Shown piece by piece: positions 7,820 to 16,210 of a stretch of 37,057 nt of DNA. The translations under genes were made by a program, and so were the position numbers. The notes beneath the pieces were generated by a model. The model ran no database searches and was not told the origin of the DNA. It worked only from the letters and a program-made list of their open reading frames with translations. Every line of letters begins with the position of its first letter. The first letter of the stretch is position 1. This DNA comes from an uncultured Prevotella sp. (GTDB lineage Bacteria; Bacteroidota; Bacteroidia; Bacteroidales; Bacteroidaceae), in assembly GCA_900550635.1 (NCBI GenBank), contig URSZ01000007.1, positions 1 through 37,057 of the forward strand. The letters run 5' to 3'.

Positions 7820-8413
7820 ATGTCTGTTACCAAAACCCGCCAGAAGTTAGTAGACGTCGCGCGCCAGCTTTTCGCACAGAACGGGCTGGAGGCTACAACG
7901 ATGAACATGATAGCAGTGGCTTCGCAGAAAGGCAGGCGCACGCTGTACACGTATTTCAAGAACAAGGAGGAGATTTACGACGCTGTAATAGAGTCGGAGC
8001 TCGAGCTGTTGAGCGACAAGCTGGAGGAGATAGCCTCGATGGACATGGACCCGGAGCAGAAGGTGGTGCTGCTGATTTATTCGCACCTCAACATGATTAA
8101 GGAGGTGGTTATACGCAACGGCAACCTGCGCGCCGAGTTTTTCCGCAACATCTGGCTGGTGGAAAAGGTGCGCAAACGTTTCGACGCCGACGAGCAGGAA
8201 CTCTTCTATAAGGTGCTCAAGGAAGGGTGCGACAAGGGCAAGTTCCGCATTGACGACATCCAGCTCATGAGCGACATAATGCACTATTCGCTCAAAGGGC
8301 TCGAGGTGCCGTACATCTACGGCCGCCTGGGCAAAGGCATGAAACTCGACCGCAGCCGCCCCATAGTGGCCGGCCTTGTAAGACGTGCGCTCGGCATGAG
8401 CCCTATGTTCTGA
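7820..8413 (+). CDS. TetR/AcrR-family regulator upstream of fabG
   Basis: This 197-residue regulator has a TetR helix-turn-helix at about residues 10-50: ATTMNMIAVASQKGRRTLYT then YFKNKEEIYDAVI. The C-terminal all-helical ligand domain is not further classifiable. It lies 44 bp upstream of fabG in the same direction, so the two are probably co-transcribed and it may tune fatty-acid synthesis in response to an acyl ligand; that role is inferred only from position. The start at 7820 places the ATG behind a good promoter, and the upstream in-frame extension overlaps that promoter and is not TetR-like. Confidence 0.9.
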   Translation: MSVTKTRQKLVDVARQLFAQNGLEATTMNMIAVASQKGRRTLYTYFKNKEEIYDAVIESELELLSDKLEEIASMDMDPEQKVVLLIYSHLNMIKEVVIRNGNLRAEFFRNIWLVEKVRKRFDADEQELFYKVLKEGCDKGKFRIDDIQLMSDIMHYSLKGLEVPYIYGRLGKGMKLDRSRPIVAGLVRRALGMSPMF

Positions 8414-8457
8414 TACATACAAAAATGAAACGAACAATATAACAAACCAAAAGTAAA

Positions 8458-9204
8458 ATGGGATTATTATCAGGAAAGACGGCTCTCATAACCGGAGCCG
8501 CACGCGGCATTGGCAAGGCCATAGCCGTTCGCTTTGCCGAAGAAGGCGCTAACATTGCTTTTACCGACCTCGTAATCGACGAGAACGGCAAGGCAACCGA
8601 GCAGGAAATCGCAGCCAAGGGCGTTAAGTGCGTAGGCTACGCATCAAATGCGGCCGACTTTGCGCAGACGGCCGAAGTGGTAAACAAGATAAAGGAAGAA
8701 TTCGGTTCGATAGACATACTTGTCAACAATGCCGGAATAACCAAAGACGGCCTCATGATGAGAATGACCGAAGCACAGTGGGACGCAGTAATTGCGGTGA
8801 ACCTCAAGTCGGCATTCAACTTCATACACGCCTGCACCCCGATAATGATGCGCCAGCGCAGCGGCAGCATTATCAACATGGCGAGCGTTGTAGGCGTACA
8901 CGGCAACGCCGGGCAGTGCAACTACGCGGCTTCCAAGGCCGGCCTCATAGCCCTGGCCAAGTCGATTGCGCAGGAAATGGGTTCGCGCGGCGTTCGTGCA
9001 AACGCCATCGCCCCGGGATTCATCGAAACGGCCATGACGGCAGCCCTGCCCGACGACGTGCGCAAGGAATGGGTGAACAAGATTCCCCTGCGCCGCGGCG
9101 GTACGGTAGACGACATCGCAAGCACGGCCGTTTTCCTGGCTTCCGACATGTCGAGCTACATAAGCGGACAGGTGATACAGGTGGACGGCGGCATGAACAT
9201 GTAA
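8458..9204 (+). CDS. fabG: 3-oxoacyl-[acyl-carrier-protein] reductase
   Basis: This 248-residue short-chain dehydrogenase has the NADPH-binding glycine motif TGAARGIG (12-19), NNAG (90-93) and the catalytic set Asn115, Ser143, Tyr156 and Lys160 (NYAASK). The ending DGGMNM is typical of FabG. It reduces beta-ketoacyl-ACP to the 3-hydroxyacyl form in each cycle of cytoplasmic type II fatty-acid elongation. It follows a TetR gene by 44 bp and is closed by a strong intrinsic terminator at 9249-9284. No other fab genes are nearby, so the annotation as the fatty-acid enzyme, rather than a generic SDR, rests on sequence alone. Confidence 0.9.
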   Translation: MGLLSGKTALITGAARGIGKAIAVRFAEEGANIAFTDLVIDENGKATEQEIAAKGVKCVGYASNAADFAQTAEVVNKIKEEFGSIDILVNNAGITKDGLMMRMTEAQWDAVIAVNLKSAFNFIHACTPIMMRQRSGSIINMASVVGVHGNAGQCNYAASKAGLIALAKSIAQEMGSRGVRANAIAPGFIETAMTAALPDDVRKEWVNKIPLRRGGTVDDIASTAVFLASDMSSYISGQVIQVDGGMNM

Positions 9205-9248
9205 CTTGCCGTACAAACCCTGAAGGAAAAAACAGCATAATATGCCGG

Positions 9249-9284
9249 AGCCGCAAGGCGCGTCGCGCCCTGCGGCTTCTTTTT
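9249..9284 (+). terminator. intrinsic terminator after fabG
   Basis: A nearly perfect GC-rich stem has AGCCGCA (9249-9255) pairing with TGCGGCT (9271-9277) and GGCGCG (9257-9262) pairing with CGCGCC (9264-9269). It is followed by TCTTTTT. It ends only 26 bp before the next start codon at 9311. Confidence 0.85.
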
Positions 9285-9310
9285 GCCAAAGAATGGAAAA
9301 AGCGTGCCTT

Positions 9311-10006
9311 ATGCAAGTAGTTTACGAAGACAACCATATAATAATAGTCAACAAGCAGGCCGGCGAGATAGTGCAGGGCGACCGCACGGGCGACCGCACG
9401 CTTGCCGACGACGTGAAGGCGTATATCAAGGAGCGCTACGCCAAGCCAGGCGAAGTGTTCCTCGGCACGGTGCACCGCCTCGACCGCCCCGCGCAGGGGC
9501 TCGTGCTCTTTGCGCGCACGAGCAAGGCCCTTTCGCGCCTTAACGACATGTTGCGCCGCGGCGGGATGATACGCAAGACCTATTGGGCCATAACGGCCAA
9601 CCGCCCGCAGGAGGACGAGGGGCATTTGGAGCAGTACCTGGTGAGGAATCCGAAGAACAACAAGACTTACGTTGCGCGCGAAGGCACCAAGGACGCCAAG
9701 CTCGCAGTGCTCGATTACCGCCTCATAGCCAGCTCCGACAGGTACAACCTTCTGGAAGTAAACCTCGTAACCGGCAGGCACCACCAGATTCGCTGCCAGC
9801 TCGCCGCAATGGGCTGCCCCATAAAGGGCGACCTGAAGTACGGCGCGCCGCGCAGCAATCCCGACGGCAGCATAAGCCTGCTGGCCCGCAGGGTTAGGTT
9901 CGAGCACCCTGTTTCGCACATTATGATAGACATAACCGCCCCGTTGCCCGACGACAAACTGTGGCGCGTGCTTTCGCTTTGCGTGAAAGGCGACGGCGGC
10001 GAATAG
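9311..10006 (+). CDS. RluA/RluD-family RNA pseudouridine synthase
   Basis: This 231-residue protein contains the RluA-family catalytic motif HRLDRPAQGLVLFARTSKA with the nucleophilic Asp in HRLD, and the downstream signature VTGRHHQIRCQLA. It lacks an N-terminal S4 domain. It should isomerise uridine to pseudouridine in rRNA or tRNA, but the target site cannot be assigned. I chose the start at 9311 (MQVVYEDNHIIIVNK) because the family normally begins just before YEDN and because a longer frame would read through the fabG terminator. ATG at 9293 is an alternative. Expression would need read-through or a promoter I do not recognise. Confidence 0.88.
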   Translation: MQVVYEDNHIIIVNKQAGEIVQGDRTGDRTLADDVKAYIKERYAKPGEVFLGTVHRLDRPAQGLVLFARTSKALSRLNDMLRRGGMIRKTYWAITANRPQEDEGHLEQYLVRNPKNNKTYVAREGTKDAKLAVLDYRLIASSDRYNLLEVNLVTGRHHQIRCQLAAMGCPIKGDLKYGAPRSNPDGSISLLARRVRFEHPVSHIMIDITAPLPDDKLWRVLSLCVKGDGGE

Positions 10007-10023
10007 CGGCAAATCCGGAGTGC

Positions 10024-10212
10024 GGCGAAATGTTAAATCGGGGAAAGTGTTTTTTCTCCCTCTCTGAGAAAAGAAAAAATACAAGGCACATATTTTGAAA
10101 TATGTGCCTTGTATTTTAAAATATGTCCGACCTTTTTTTGACCCCCTCCAAACCCGCATGAAAACAGGGCTTCCCGCGATATGTTAAATGAGGACAAAAA
10201 CAGATTGCCGCC
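10024..10212 (+). repeat. dispersed 21-bp triple-palindrome element, copy D
   Basis: The units lie at 10076-10096, 10097-10117 and 10118-10138. The first two form a 42-bp inverted repeat with core AAGGCAC/GTGCCTT, different from the family consensus yet fully complementary. Positions 10058-10212 match copy E (13361-13515) with 3 differences in 155 bp. The flank after the array is CTCCAAACCCGCATGAAAAC. It lies between convergent genes, where the hairpin with A- and T-rich sides could also terminate transcription both ways. Confidence 0.95.
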
Positions 10213-10271
10213 TGTTGGCCGGACGCGCGCACGCGGATATGCAATCAGGTAACTCCGTAGCCCTGTATGAT

Positions 10272-12572
10272 TCAATAACTCAGCTTTACCCCGGCAAAGA
10301 ACGAACGTGGCATTCCGGGGCCGTATATATACCCCGAGTCTCTGTCAGCCCCTTTGTCGAAGTCGTTCTGGTAAGAGTTGAACATGTTCTGAAGCCCGGC
10401 ATTAAGCTGAAGAGTAGTGCCCTTGAATAAATTGAAATCATACGACACCTTAAGGCCCATGTCCATGAACTTGCCGGTTTTCTCAGTACGGTTCGTTTCG
10501 ATATAGCCGGAATGGTGCTCCACGAGCATAGAGCCGGTGTATGTGCCGGACAATGCTATATTCAACGGCTTTATTGGCGTATAAGTCATGGTGAAATATC
10601 CGTAAGTGTCGGGGGTGCGGAACATTCTTTTCTCTTTTTTCACTCCTCCGTCATCCCACGAACGGGCTTTCTTGTATTCGGCGTTCTGGAGAGTGAATCC
10701 CGCCTGTAATTGCCATTTGTTACGCCATGCCAGTTTGCCTTCCAATGTCATGCCATATACGTTTGCGCCATCTTCATTACCACGTTCCAATATGATAACG
10801 CCATTTTCCTTGCCTATCTCGGTTAGTGCGAACACATCGTCAATACCGGTAAAAAAGCCTTCGATAAGGAGATTTCCCTGCCAGTCTCCCCAGCTGTGGT
10901 ATATATCCGCCGATACACTCAGACTTTGCGATTTTTCCTCCTCAAGATTGTCTGCCAGGCGAATTATTGATACCGTTCCGCCGACATTTTCTATATGAAG
11001 GTCTTCGTCAAAAGCCTGCGGGGCACGGAATCCGAACGAATAACTTGCACGCAGGTTGATGTTTTTGGTCGGGTTGAAACGAACGTTGGCACGAGGACTG
11101 AATACAGGCTTATCAAGCATATTGTGCCAGTCAAGGCGGCCACCAATCAAAATCCCCCACTTTTCATTTTTCCATTCGTTTTGTGCGAATACGCTTCCAA
11201 TCTTTACTTTCTGCGATATGAACCTGTCATACCCCAGTTGTGAGTCTTCAAGGTTGTCCTGATTGTATTCCACTCCGGCGGTAAAGTCGGCAGGCATAAA
11301 CAGGCACTTTGCGGCGCGGTACACATATTGGGAGCCTACTACAAACGTAAGGTCTTTTGTCGCTCCATACGCATTAGGATCCTGCCCTCCTCCGTAATAG
11401 CTCTCGCGGTCAATGTGCTGCGCTGAAGCAAATGCGCTCAGGCGGTGCTTTTCGTTAGGGCTGAAATAGTCGAACTTGATGCCTCCCGTGTTAATGCTGT
11501 GTTTAACCTGCTCCGCTATGTTTGCCTCGTGTGGCGGTCGGTTAAGCGAGTCTCCGCCTCTGCGGTGCTCTTGAAGATGGTGGTATTCAAAGGTCAGTTT
11601 TGAATAGTTGCTTGTCTTTATGTACGAACGCATACCTAATGTCTGGCTCTTAAGCTCCGGAAGTTCGGTGAAGCCGTCGCCGTTGTGGTCATATCCGGCT
11701 CTTTCCCTGTTTTGCCCGAATACGGCAATTCCTTTTTTGCCGTCGTCAGTAACCAATGACGCATTAAGCATTGTGTTGTTGTCAAAGGCTGTTCCGTCGC
11801 CAATGCCGGTTAAGGTATGCGAGGCTTGAGCGGAATTCCTTGTAGGCTCTTTGGTTATGATGTTTATTGTTCCTGCAATAGCGGACGAGCCAAAAAGGGC
11901 CGACCCTCCTCCGCGCATTACTTCCACGCGGTCAATCATGTTGGCGGGAAGTTGTTCAAGGCCGTATACTCCCGAAAGTGCGGTGAAAATAGGGCGTGAG
12001 TCGATTAGAATCTGAGTGTAAGGGCCGTCGAGGCCGTTTATCCTCACTTGTTGAAAACCGCAATTCTGGCAGTTGTTTTCTACCCTTACGCCGGGTTGGA
12101 AGTTCAGCCCCTGTGCCAGGTTGCAAGAATTTGTATATTCAAAAGTCTTCATGTTCATCACGTTCACGAGGGTTGGAGCCATGCGGCGGGTTGTTTCGCT
12201 TCTGTTGGCCGAAACGACTACTCCCTCAAGGGAAACAAGGTCTTCCTCAATTTCGAAATTCAATTCCAAGGTTTTCCCTTTCTTCAGGTTCACTTCGCGG
12301 GTTATGGTCTTATATCCCACGGCGGATACTTTTATTGTGAAATTGCCTTCGGGAAGGTTGACAAGATGGTAGTGCCCGGTCTCGTCAGTCGTAGTGCCTA
12401 TGGTAGTTCCGCTTAACATGACCGTGATATAGGGAAGGTGTTCTTTAGTATGTTTGTCAATCACATGACCTACTATGTTCGTATCTGAATCTTTTGTTTG
12501 ATGTTCGTTTGAATAGGACAATTGCGGAAACAATACGAGCATTGTTCCCAATAAAATAGATAATATTCTCAT
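10272..12572 (-). CDS. TonB-dependent outer-membrane receptor
   Basis: This 766-residue receptor has a signal peptide (1-21), a carboxypeptidase-regulatory-like beta-sandwich extension (about 32-110: VGHVIDKHTKEHLPYITVML ... GYKTITREV), a TonB-box-like GVVVSANR (117-124), a plug to about 242 (RINGLDGPYTQILIDSR; RVEVMRGGGSALFGSSAIAG) and a barrel ending in FFAGVKLSY. The plug has an unusual Cys cluster: Cys150 and CxxC at 168-171 (NCQNCG). It imports an unknown substrate, and no SusD partner is present. The upstream His-rich membrane protein, 81 bp away on the same strand, and the plug cysteines suggest a metal or metal complex. The region is visibly AT-richer than its flanks and is bracketed by repeats D and E. 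Confidence 0.92.
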   Translation of the reverse strand: MRILSILLGTMLVLFPQLSYSNEHQTKDSDTNIVGHVIDKHTKEHLPYITVMLSGTTIGTTTDETGHYHLVNLPEGNFTIKVSAVGYKTITREVNLKKGKTLELNFEIEEDLVSLEGVVVSANRSETTRRMAPTLVNVMNMKTFEYTNSCNLAQGLNFQPGVRVENNCQNCGFQQVRINGLDGPYTQILIDSRPIFTALSGVYGLEQLPANMIDRVEVMRGGGSALFGSSAIAGTINIITKEPTRNSAQASHTLTGIGDGTAFDNNTMLNASLVTDDGKKGIAVFGQNRERAGYDHNGDGFTELPELKSQTLGMRSYIKTSNYSKLTFEYHHLQEHRRGGDSLNRPPHEANIAEQVKHSINTGGIKFDYFSPNEKHRLSAFASAQHIDRESYYGGGQDPNAYGATKDLTFVVGSQYVYRAAKCLFMPADFTAGVEYNQDNLEDSQLGYDRFISQKVKIGSVFAQNEWKNEKWGILIGGRLDWHNMLDKPVFSPRANVRFNPTKNINLRASYSFGFRAPQAFDEDLHIENVGGTVSIIRLADNLEEEKSQSLSVSADIYHSWGDWQGNLLIEGFFTGIDDVFALTEIGKENGVIILERGNEDGANVYGMTLEGKLAWRNKWQLQAGFTLQNAEYKKARSWDDGGVKKEKRMFRTPDTYGYFTMTYTPIKPLNIALSGTYTGSMLVEHHSGYIETNRTEKTGKFMDMGLKVSYDFNLFKGTTLQLNAGLQNMFNSYQNDFDKGADRDSGYIYGPGMPRSFFAGVKLSY

Positions 12573-12597
12573 TTGTTTTATTGGTTGTTCTGATTAG

Positions 12598-12637
12598 AAA
12601 AAAATGCAAGGATTCCTCCCCGTCAAAATGCCGGGGA
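12598..12637 (-). terminator. possible attenuator between the His-rich and TonB genes
   Basis: On the minus strand TCCCCG and CGGGGA form a 6-bp stem with a 9-base loop (12617-12637), followed 12 bases later by seven Ts. This is looser than a normal intrinsic terminator. It lies in the 81-bp gap between the two genes. Confidence 0.3.
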
Positions 12638-12653
12638 AGTCATATTGATAATG

Positions 12654-12995
12654 TCAGAACAAGGCGGGAGGAGCACGTAAGGAAATGGTACCACGCGTTG
12701 TGACTATAATACAGGATAATGCAGGAAAAAGTATTACCCTGATAAAGTAAAGCCATAATACGGGTACGAACGATGATTGGAAACCACCGAAGGTAAGTAT
12801 GTTTGACAAAAAGAATATTGTCTCAAGGCTTTGTTTGGAATGGGTATGCTCGCCGGTATTAATATGGGAATGCACGATAATCACCCCGTTTATCACATGA
12901 GTATGATAGAACAGAGTAGTATTTCCTAAGTATATTAAGAATACCGCAGGAAGGAAAAAACGAAAGAAAGTGATATGTTTCTTTTCTTTTGCCAA
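12654..12995 (-). CDS. histidine-rich small membrane protein beside TonB receptor
   Basis: I cannot name the family. The 113-residue protein has a first hydrophobic helix (about 11-29), then a His-rich segment HTHVINGVIIVHSHINTGEH (31-50) followed by TH (His52), and two further hydrophobic stretches (about 58-70 and 78-98). The HxH pairs at 31/33, 42/44 and 50/52 look like a metal-binding exposed loop. The reading frame has a stop codon directly before a TTG, and there is no internal Met, so TTG at 12995 is the likely start. It precedes the TonB receptor gene in the same direction and is probably co-transcribed, which makes a role in metal sensing or uptake plausible but unproven. Confidence 0.65.
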   Translation of the reverse strand: MAKEKKHITFFRFFLPAVFLIYLGNTTLFYHTHVINGVIIVHSHINTGEHTHSKQSLETIFFLSNILTFGGFQSSFVPVLWLYFIRVILFPALSCIIVTTRGTISLRAPPALF

Positions 12996-13326
12996 TTAAA
13001 TACCGACCAATATATTTTTTGTTATTAGAGGGTGTAAAATTAGGAAAAATAAATGCTATGCCATTATGAAAGGGCATGGAAATAGCAATAAAACTTGAAA
13101 AACATGCAGTTTCAGTAGGATTTTACATATAAGCGGCGTTTGGTGGCATAAGATATATGAAACCTGTGCGGCGCTGCGCGCCGTTTCATCTTGCGCAGGC
13201 CGCCTGCCCATTACCACGAAATGCTTGCCATAGGTATGTAAGCATGTGAGCAACCGGTTCACTACCGAAATAACAGGCAGCTATGTGATGAAAGAAATAG
13301 CTGGCGGGAACAGCCGGCGAGAGGCC
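12996..13326. other. gap upstream of the His-rich gene
   Basis: This 331-bp stretch contains no convincing gene. A GC-rich hairpin (CGGCGC-TGC-GCGCCG flanked by GAAA/TTTC) lies near 13160-13190. I looked for a cobalamin-riboswitch layout on the minus strand and did not find it. A weak promoter-like TAATTTTA lies on the minus strand near 13040. A short minus-strand frame crossing it has no protein-like features. Confidence 0.45.
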
Positions 13327-13515
13327 GGCGAAATGTTAAAAAGCGGACGCTTTATTTTACCCCTCTCTGAGAAAAGAAAAAATACAAGGCACATATTTTA
13401 AAATATGTGCCTTGTATTTTAAAATATGTCCGACCTTTTTTCGACCCCCTCCAAACCCGCATGAAAACAGGGCTTCCCGCAATATGTTAAATGAGGACAA
13501 AAACAGATTGCCGCC
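13327..13515 (+). repeat. dispersed 21-bp triple-palindrome element, copy E
   Basis: The units lie at 13379-13399, 13400-13420 and 13421-13441. The first two are exact reverse complements and give a perfect 42-bp palindrome. It is a near-identical direct copy of D, about 3.3 kb away, with the TonB/His-rich locus between them. The shared block begins near GGCGAAATGTTAAA and ends at CAGATTGCCGCC (13515). Confidence 0.95.
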
Positions 13516-13547
13516 GTGCGGCATGGCTTTGCGTGCGGAAGGCATAT

Positions 13548-13584
13548 AAAAAACTCCCGGGCATTCCAACCGAATGTCCGGGAG
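13548..13584 (-). terminator. intrinsic terminator of the FAS1 lipoprotein gene
   Basis: On the minus strand CTCCCGG and CCGGGAG, plus five further pairs (CATTC/GAATG) after a G-T wobble, form a strong stem with a 5-base loop, followed by TTTTTTATAT. It lies 42 bp after the stop codon of the gene at 13626. Confidence 0.85.
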
Positions 13585-13625
13585 GTATGTTTCCGTGGCA
13601 TGGCCGCGGTTTGTTTACTGCGTGT

Positions 13626-15668
13626 TTACCATGCGTCCTCTGGTATGTCGCCGTTGTAAACCGTTTTGGGTGCGAATTCCACGTAATCGAGCACGAACAT
13701 TGTAGACGTGTTCGACAGGATACTCTTGAAGCGGATGTAATATGTCTCATCCGGGTCGAGGGTTCCGGTGTAGAATATCTTGCGCAGGCGGTGCTCCGAC
13801 GTCACGTTGTACAGCGTGGTCGTCACTATACCGCCGGTTGTCGGCCCTTCGTGCTTGCAGCCCATCATGTAACCCTTGTTGCGCATGTCTTTGTCGCGCT
13901 GGCGGTTGAGCTCCGGGTCTTCGTTTTCGTAGAGCGCCCAGCCGATGTTCGGGTTCGTAACCTCCACGCGCTCGTCGATAGGCAGGCCGTAAGCCTGCAG
14001 GTTGTCGGGATTGGTGCCGAAGTAGAGCTGTGCCATTCCGCGGTTTGCCGAATAGGAATATACGAGCCGCACCTCCCATGTTCCTTCGAAAGGTACCGGC
14101 GGCAGGCGGAGCGTGAAGTCGTATTGCCCTGTAATGTTGTGCTCGTCGCAGTACATGTCGTTGTAGTTCTGGTTGTAGCCCGTGAGGTAGTTGTATTGCG
14201 TTTCCTCGGAGTTCATCTTAACATATTCAAGGTAGCCGTTTGGTATGAGGTACGGGTTGTAGTCGGCTATGAATATGTTGTTGTTTATAAGTTCGGGCAG
14301 GTATGTGGAAAGGTCCATGCGAATGCGCTGGTTGAGCACCTTGCCCGGCACGTCGTCGCTGTACACGAGTATGTCGTCAATGGGGTAGTAGAATCCGTTG
14401 AGCGCGTTGTTGTCGTAGTCGCCGTTGTTGGAACGTATGCCTATTCCCGGTATTGTCACTTCGGTTTCGTCATACGTGTCGGGGTCGTACTTGTTGCAGC
14501 GGTTTATCTTGATTCCGTCGGTGGTCGGTCCGTCGGTCATCTTGATAAGGCGGCGGTGTATTGTGGTCATAGTCTCCCAGTAGTTGTCGCAGCAGATGGA
14601 GAGCCTTGTGGGGTTGTTGTACGAGAAGCCGTACTCCGTGCGGTGAACAACGAGCCAGTTGTATGGCACGCGTATTTTGAGCAGGTGGTAAGCCACGAAC
14701 TGGTTTTCGGCGTTGTTGTGGTCGGTAAGGTCATTTGCCGTTGCGTGCGGGTATGCTTCGCGGCATTTCTGTCTTAACTGCTCGCGTATGGTAGCTTCGT
14801 TGGTTATGACACCGGCTTCGACTACAGGCATGTCGATTCCCCACTTTTCGTGGAACACGCTGTCGGTTTCGGCCAGCACGGTGTAGCCGTAGTAACGGTG
14901 TTGCGGGTAGCGGCTGTCGCCCCAGCCGAAGTCGTTGGGGTACGTCTCGGGCTTGTCGAGCTGTTCGTAGGCGTCGTCGCGGTAGTTTTCGAGGCTGTCG
15001 GCCCAGCCGGTGGAATTAAGTAGCATTGAAAATATGCGCATGTTGCCTGCTTCTTCCAACAGTGACGACACGTAGGCGTTCGACAGCATTACCACGCGGT
15101 CACACGCATGTACGTATCCGTTCTCCATTTCGAGATTGCTCGATATTACCCTTGCGTCGTTGTTTATCACGGCTATTGCCCTGCCGCCAAGAGTGTCGAA
15201 GTTGAGCGTAAGGTAACGGTCGTCGGCATTCGTTTTCGGTAGCGCGCCTTCGTTGAGGTCTTCAATGCGGTAGGCCTCGTTGTCGCCGTTTTCGATAATG
15301 CAGTTGCGCACGATTTTCTCCATGATGGAATCCTCGCAGTTCTCTATGGGAAAGTCTGTCTGGTTGTAGATAGAGTCGAGGAAATGGTGCATGGCTTCGT
15401 CTGTAGGAGCGAACACCGTGTAGTTGCCGCGTGCGGAAAGCAGGTCGGCAAAGGTTGACTTTGACCTGTCGCTCAGGTACACCTTTCTCAGGCAGTAGGA
15501 ATAGAGCTGGAAGCTGTCGCTTTCTGCAAGGTAGTCGGTAATCATGTGGCCGGTGAAAGTGTACATGTTCGACGTGTCGATGTCGTCTTTGCATGAAGTT
15601 GTCGAAATCATGGCAATGCCCATCAGGGCAAACGCCGAATTTCGCAGGATTTTGAAAATTGATTTCAT
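13626..15668 (-). CDS. fasciclin (FAS1) domain lipoprotein
   Basis: This 680-residue lipoprotein has a signal sequence and lipidation Cys26 (ISTTSC). A first FAS1 domain spans about 35-200, with the hallmark GNYTVFAPTDEAMHHFL at 81-97. A second, more divergent FAS1 domain spans about 205-345 (YYGYTVLAETDSVF). The C-terminal half (370-680) is beta-rich, with YDFTLRLPPVPFEGTWEVRL and a terminal strand pattern like a carbohydrate-binding sandwich, but I cannot assign a family. Such proteins in Bacteroidales are outer-surface adhesion or glycan-associated lipoproteins, often next to SusCD pairs; none is adjacent here. It is monocistronic with its own terminator. Confidence 0.88.
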   Translation of the reverse strand: MKSIFKILRNSAFALMGIAMISTTSCKDDIDTSNMYTFTGHMITDYLAESDSFQLYSYCLRKVYLSDRSKSTFADLLSARGNYTVFAPTDEAMHHFLDSIYNQTDFPIENCEDSIMEKIVRNCIIENGDNEAYRIEDLNEGALPKTNADDRYLTLNFDTLGGRAIAVINNDARVISSNLEMENGYVHACDRVVMLSNAYVSSLLEEAGNMRIFSMLLNSTGWADSLENYRDDAYEQLDKPETYPNDFGWGDSRYPQHRYYGYTVLAETDSVFHEKWGIDMPVVEAGVITNEATIREQLRQKCREAYPHATANDLTDHNNAENQFVAYHLLKIRVPYNWLVVHRTEYGFSYNNPTRLSICCDNYWETMTTIHRRLIKMTDGPTTDGIKINRCNKYDPDTYDETEVTIPGIGIRSNNGDYDNNALNGFYYPIDDILVYSDDVPGKVLNQRIRMDLSTYLPELINNNIFIADYNPYLIPNGYLEYVKMNSEETQYNYLTGYNQNYNDMYCDEHNITGQYDFTLRLPPVPFEGTWEVRLVYSYSANRGMAQLYFGTNPDNLQAYGLPIDERVEVTNPNIGWALYENEDPELNRQRDKDMRNKGYMMGCKHEGPTTGGIVTTTLYNVTSEHRLRKIFYTGTLDPDETYYIRFKSILSNTSTMFVLDYVEFAPKTVYNGDIPEDAW

Positions 15669-15799
15669 TGTATGTAGATGTTTTTGTTTTATCTGTTTAA
15701 TATGGTGTGGCTGCCGTATGTCTAAGCGGCTGATTGCGGGAAATCCCGTTTTGTTTCTGTTTTTGTCTGTCTTTTTGTTTCTCTTGTTTTGACTCCGAA

Positions 15800-15880
15800 A
15801 AAATATGTCTGAGATATTTTAAAATATGTCTGACCTATTTCAAAATATGTCTGACATAATTTTTTTTTCTGCTCCCGAAA
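15800..15880 (-). repeat. dispersed 21-bp triple-palindrome element, copy F
   Basis: The units lie at 15800-15820, 15821-15841 and 15842-15862. TCTGCTCCCGAAA follows on the plus strand, which is the GGGAGCA flank in reverse, so the element points left. Units have single arm substitutions (GAGATATTTT, GACCTATTTC) and the 1-2 complementarity of D, E and G is not preserved. The distal flank is weaker than in the other copies. Confidence 0.88.
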
Positions 15881-16168
15881 GATTTCCGAATTTCCGAACC
15901 GCCCGCGCAGCGCGGCTTACGCGCCTTGCCGCAGCTGTCGACATTATGTCCGCAAAACCACAGTCCATACGTGTATTATATGGGAAAGCCGCATTGCAAC
16001 GGTTCAGTGCGCCGTTTTGCAGGAATGTGTCTTTATAGTATTCTTCTCCCGTATGTATTGTTTTGATTTATTGTATTCTTGTATGCGCGTCTGTATGCTT
16101 TTAAGGCATAGGAACATGCAATATGTGCAAATGTATAAGTTTTTTCGTTATATATTGTAAAAAAAACG

Positions 16169-16176
16169 TATTTTTG
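16169..16176 (+). promoter_or_regulatory. putative -7 element of the glycosyltransferase operon
   Basis: TATTTTTG fits TAnnTTTG and lies 34 bp before the start codon of the first gene. The -33 region is T-rich but without a clear TTTG. Confidence 0.4.
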
Positions 16177-16210
16177 TTGCTCATTCGGATAAAAAATATT
16201 TGCCGCTCAC

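Larger units (their letters stand above)
15669..16210. other. divergent gap between FAS1 and glycosyltransferase genes
   Basis: This 542-bp gap contains repeat copy F (15800-15880) and a putative promoter for the downstream operon (16169-16176). No clear promoter for the FAS1 gene is visible on the minus strand. Positions 15881-16160 hold no recognisable gene or RNA. Confidence 0.55.

Noticed and set aside
7820..9204. TetR regulator acting on an efflux operon
   Set aside because: The co-directional neighbour is a clear FabG with catalytic triad; no transporter is adjacent.
10076..10138. Elements are merely bidirectional terminators
   Set aside because: This could hold for convergent gaps (copies B, D and G), but A, C and F lie between divergent genes where no terminator is needed, and the conserved triple unit and long flanks exceed what termination requires. 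It remains a possible secondary role.
12996..13326. Cobalamin riboswitch upstream of the TonB locus
   Set aside because: I searched both strands for the B12-box and paired core expected before BtuB-type genes and found neither.
13491..14777. 428-codon plus-strand frame opposite the FAS1 gene
   Set aside because: Valine- and arginine-rich shadow of a gene with clear FAS1 motifs, lipobox and terminator on the minus strand.
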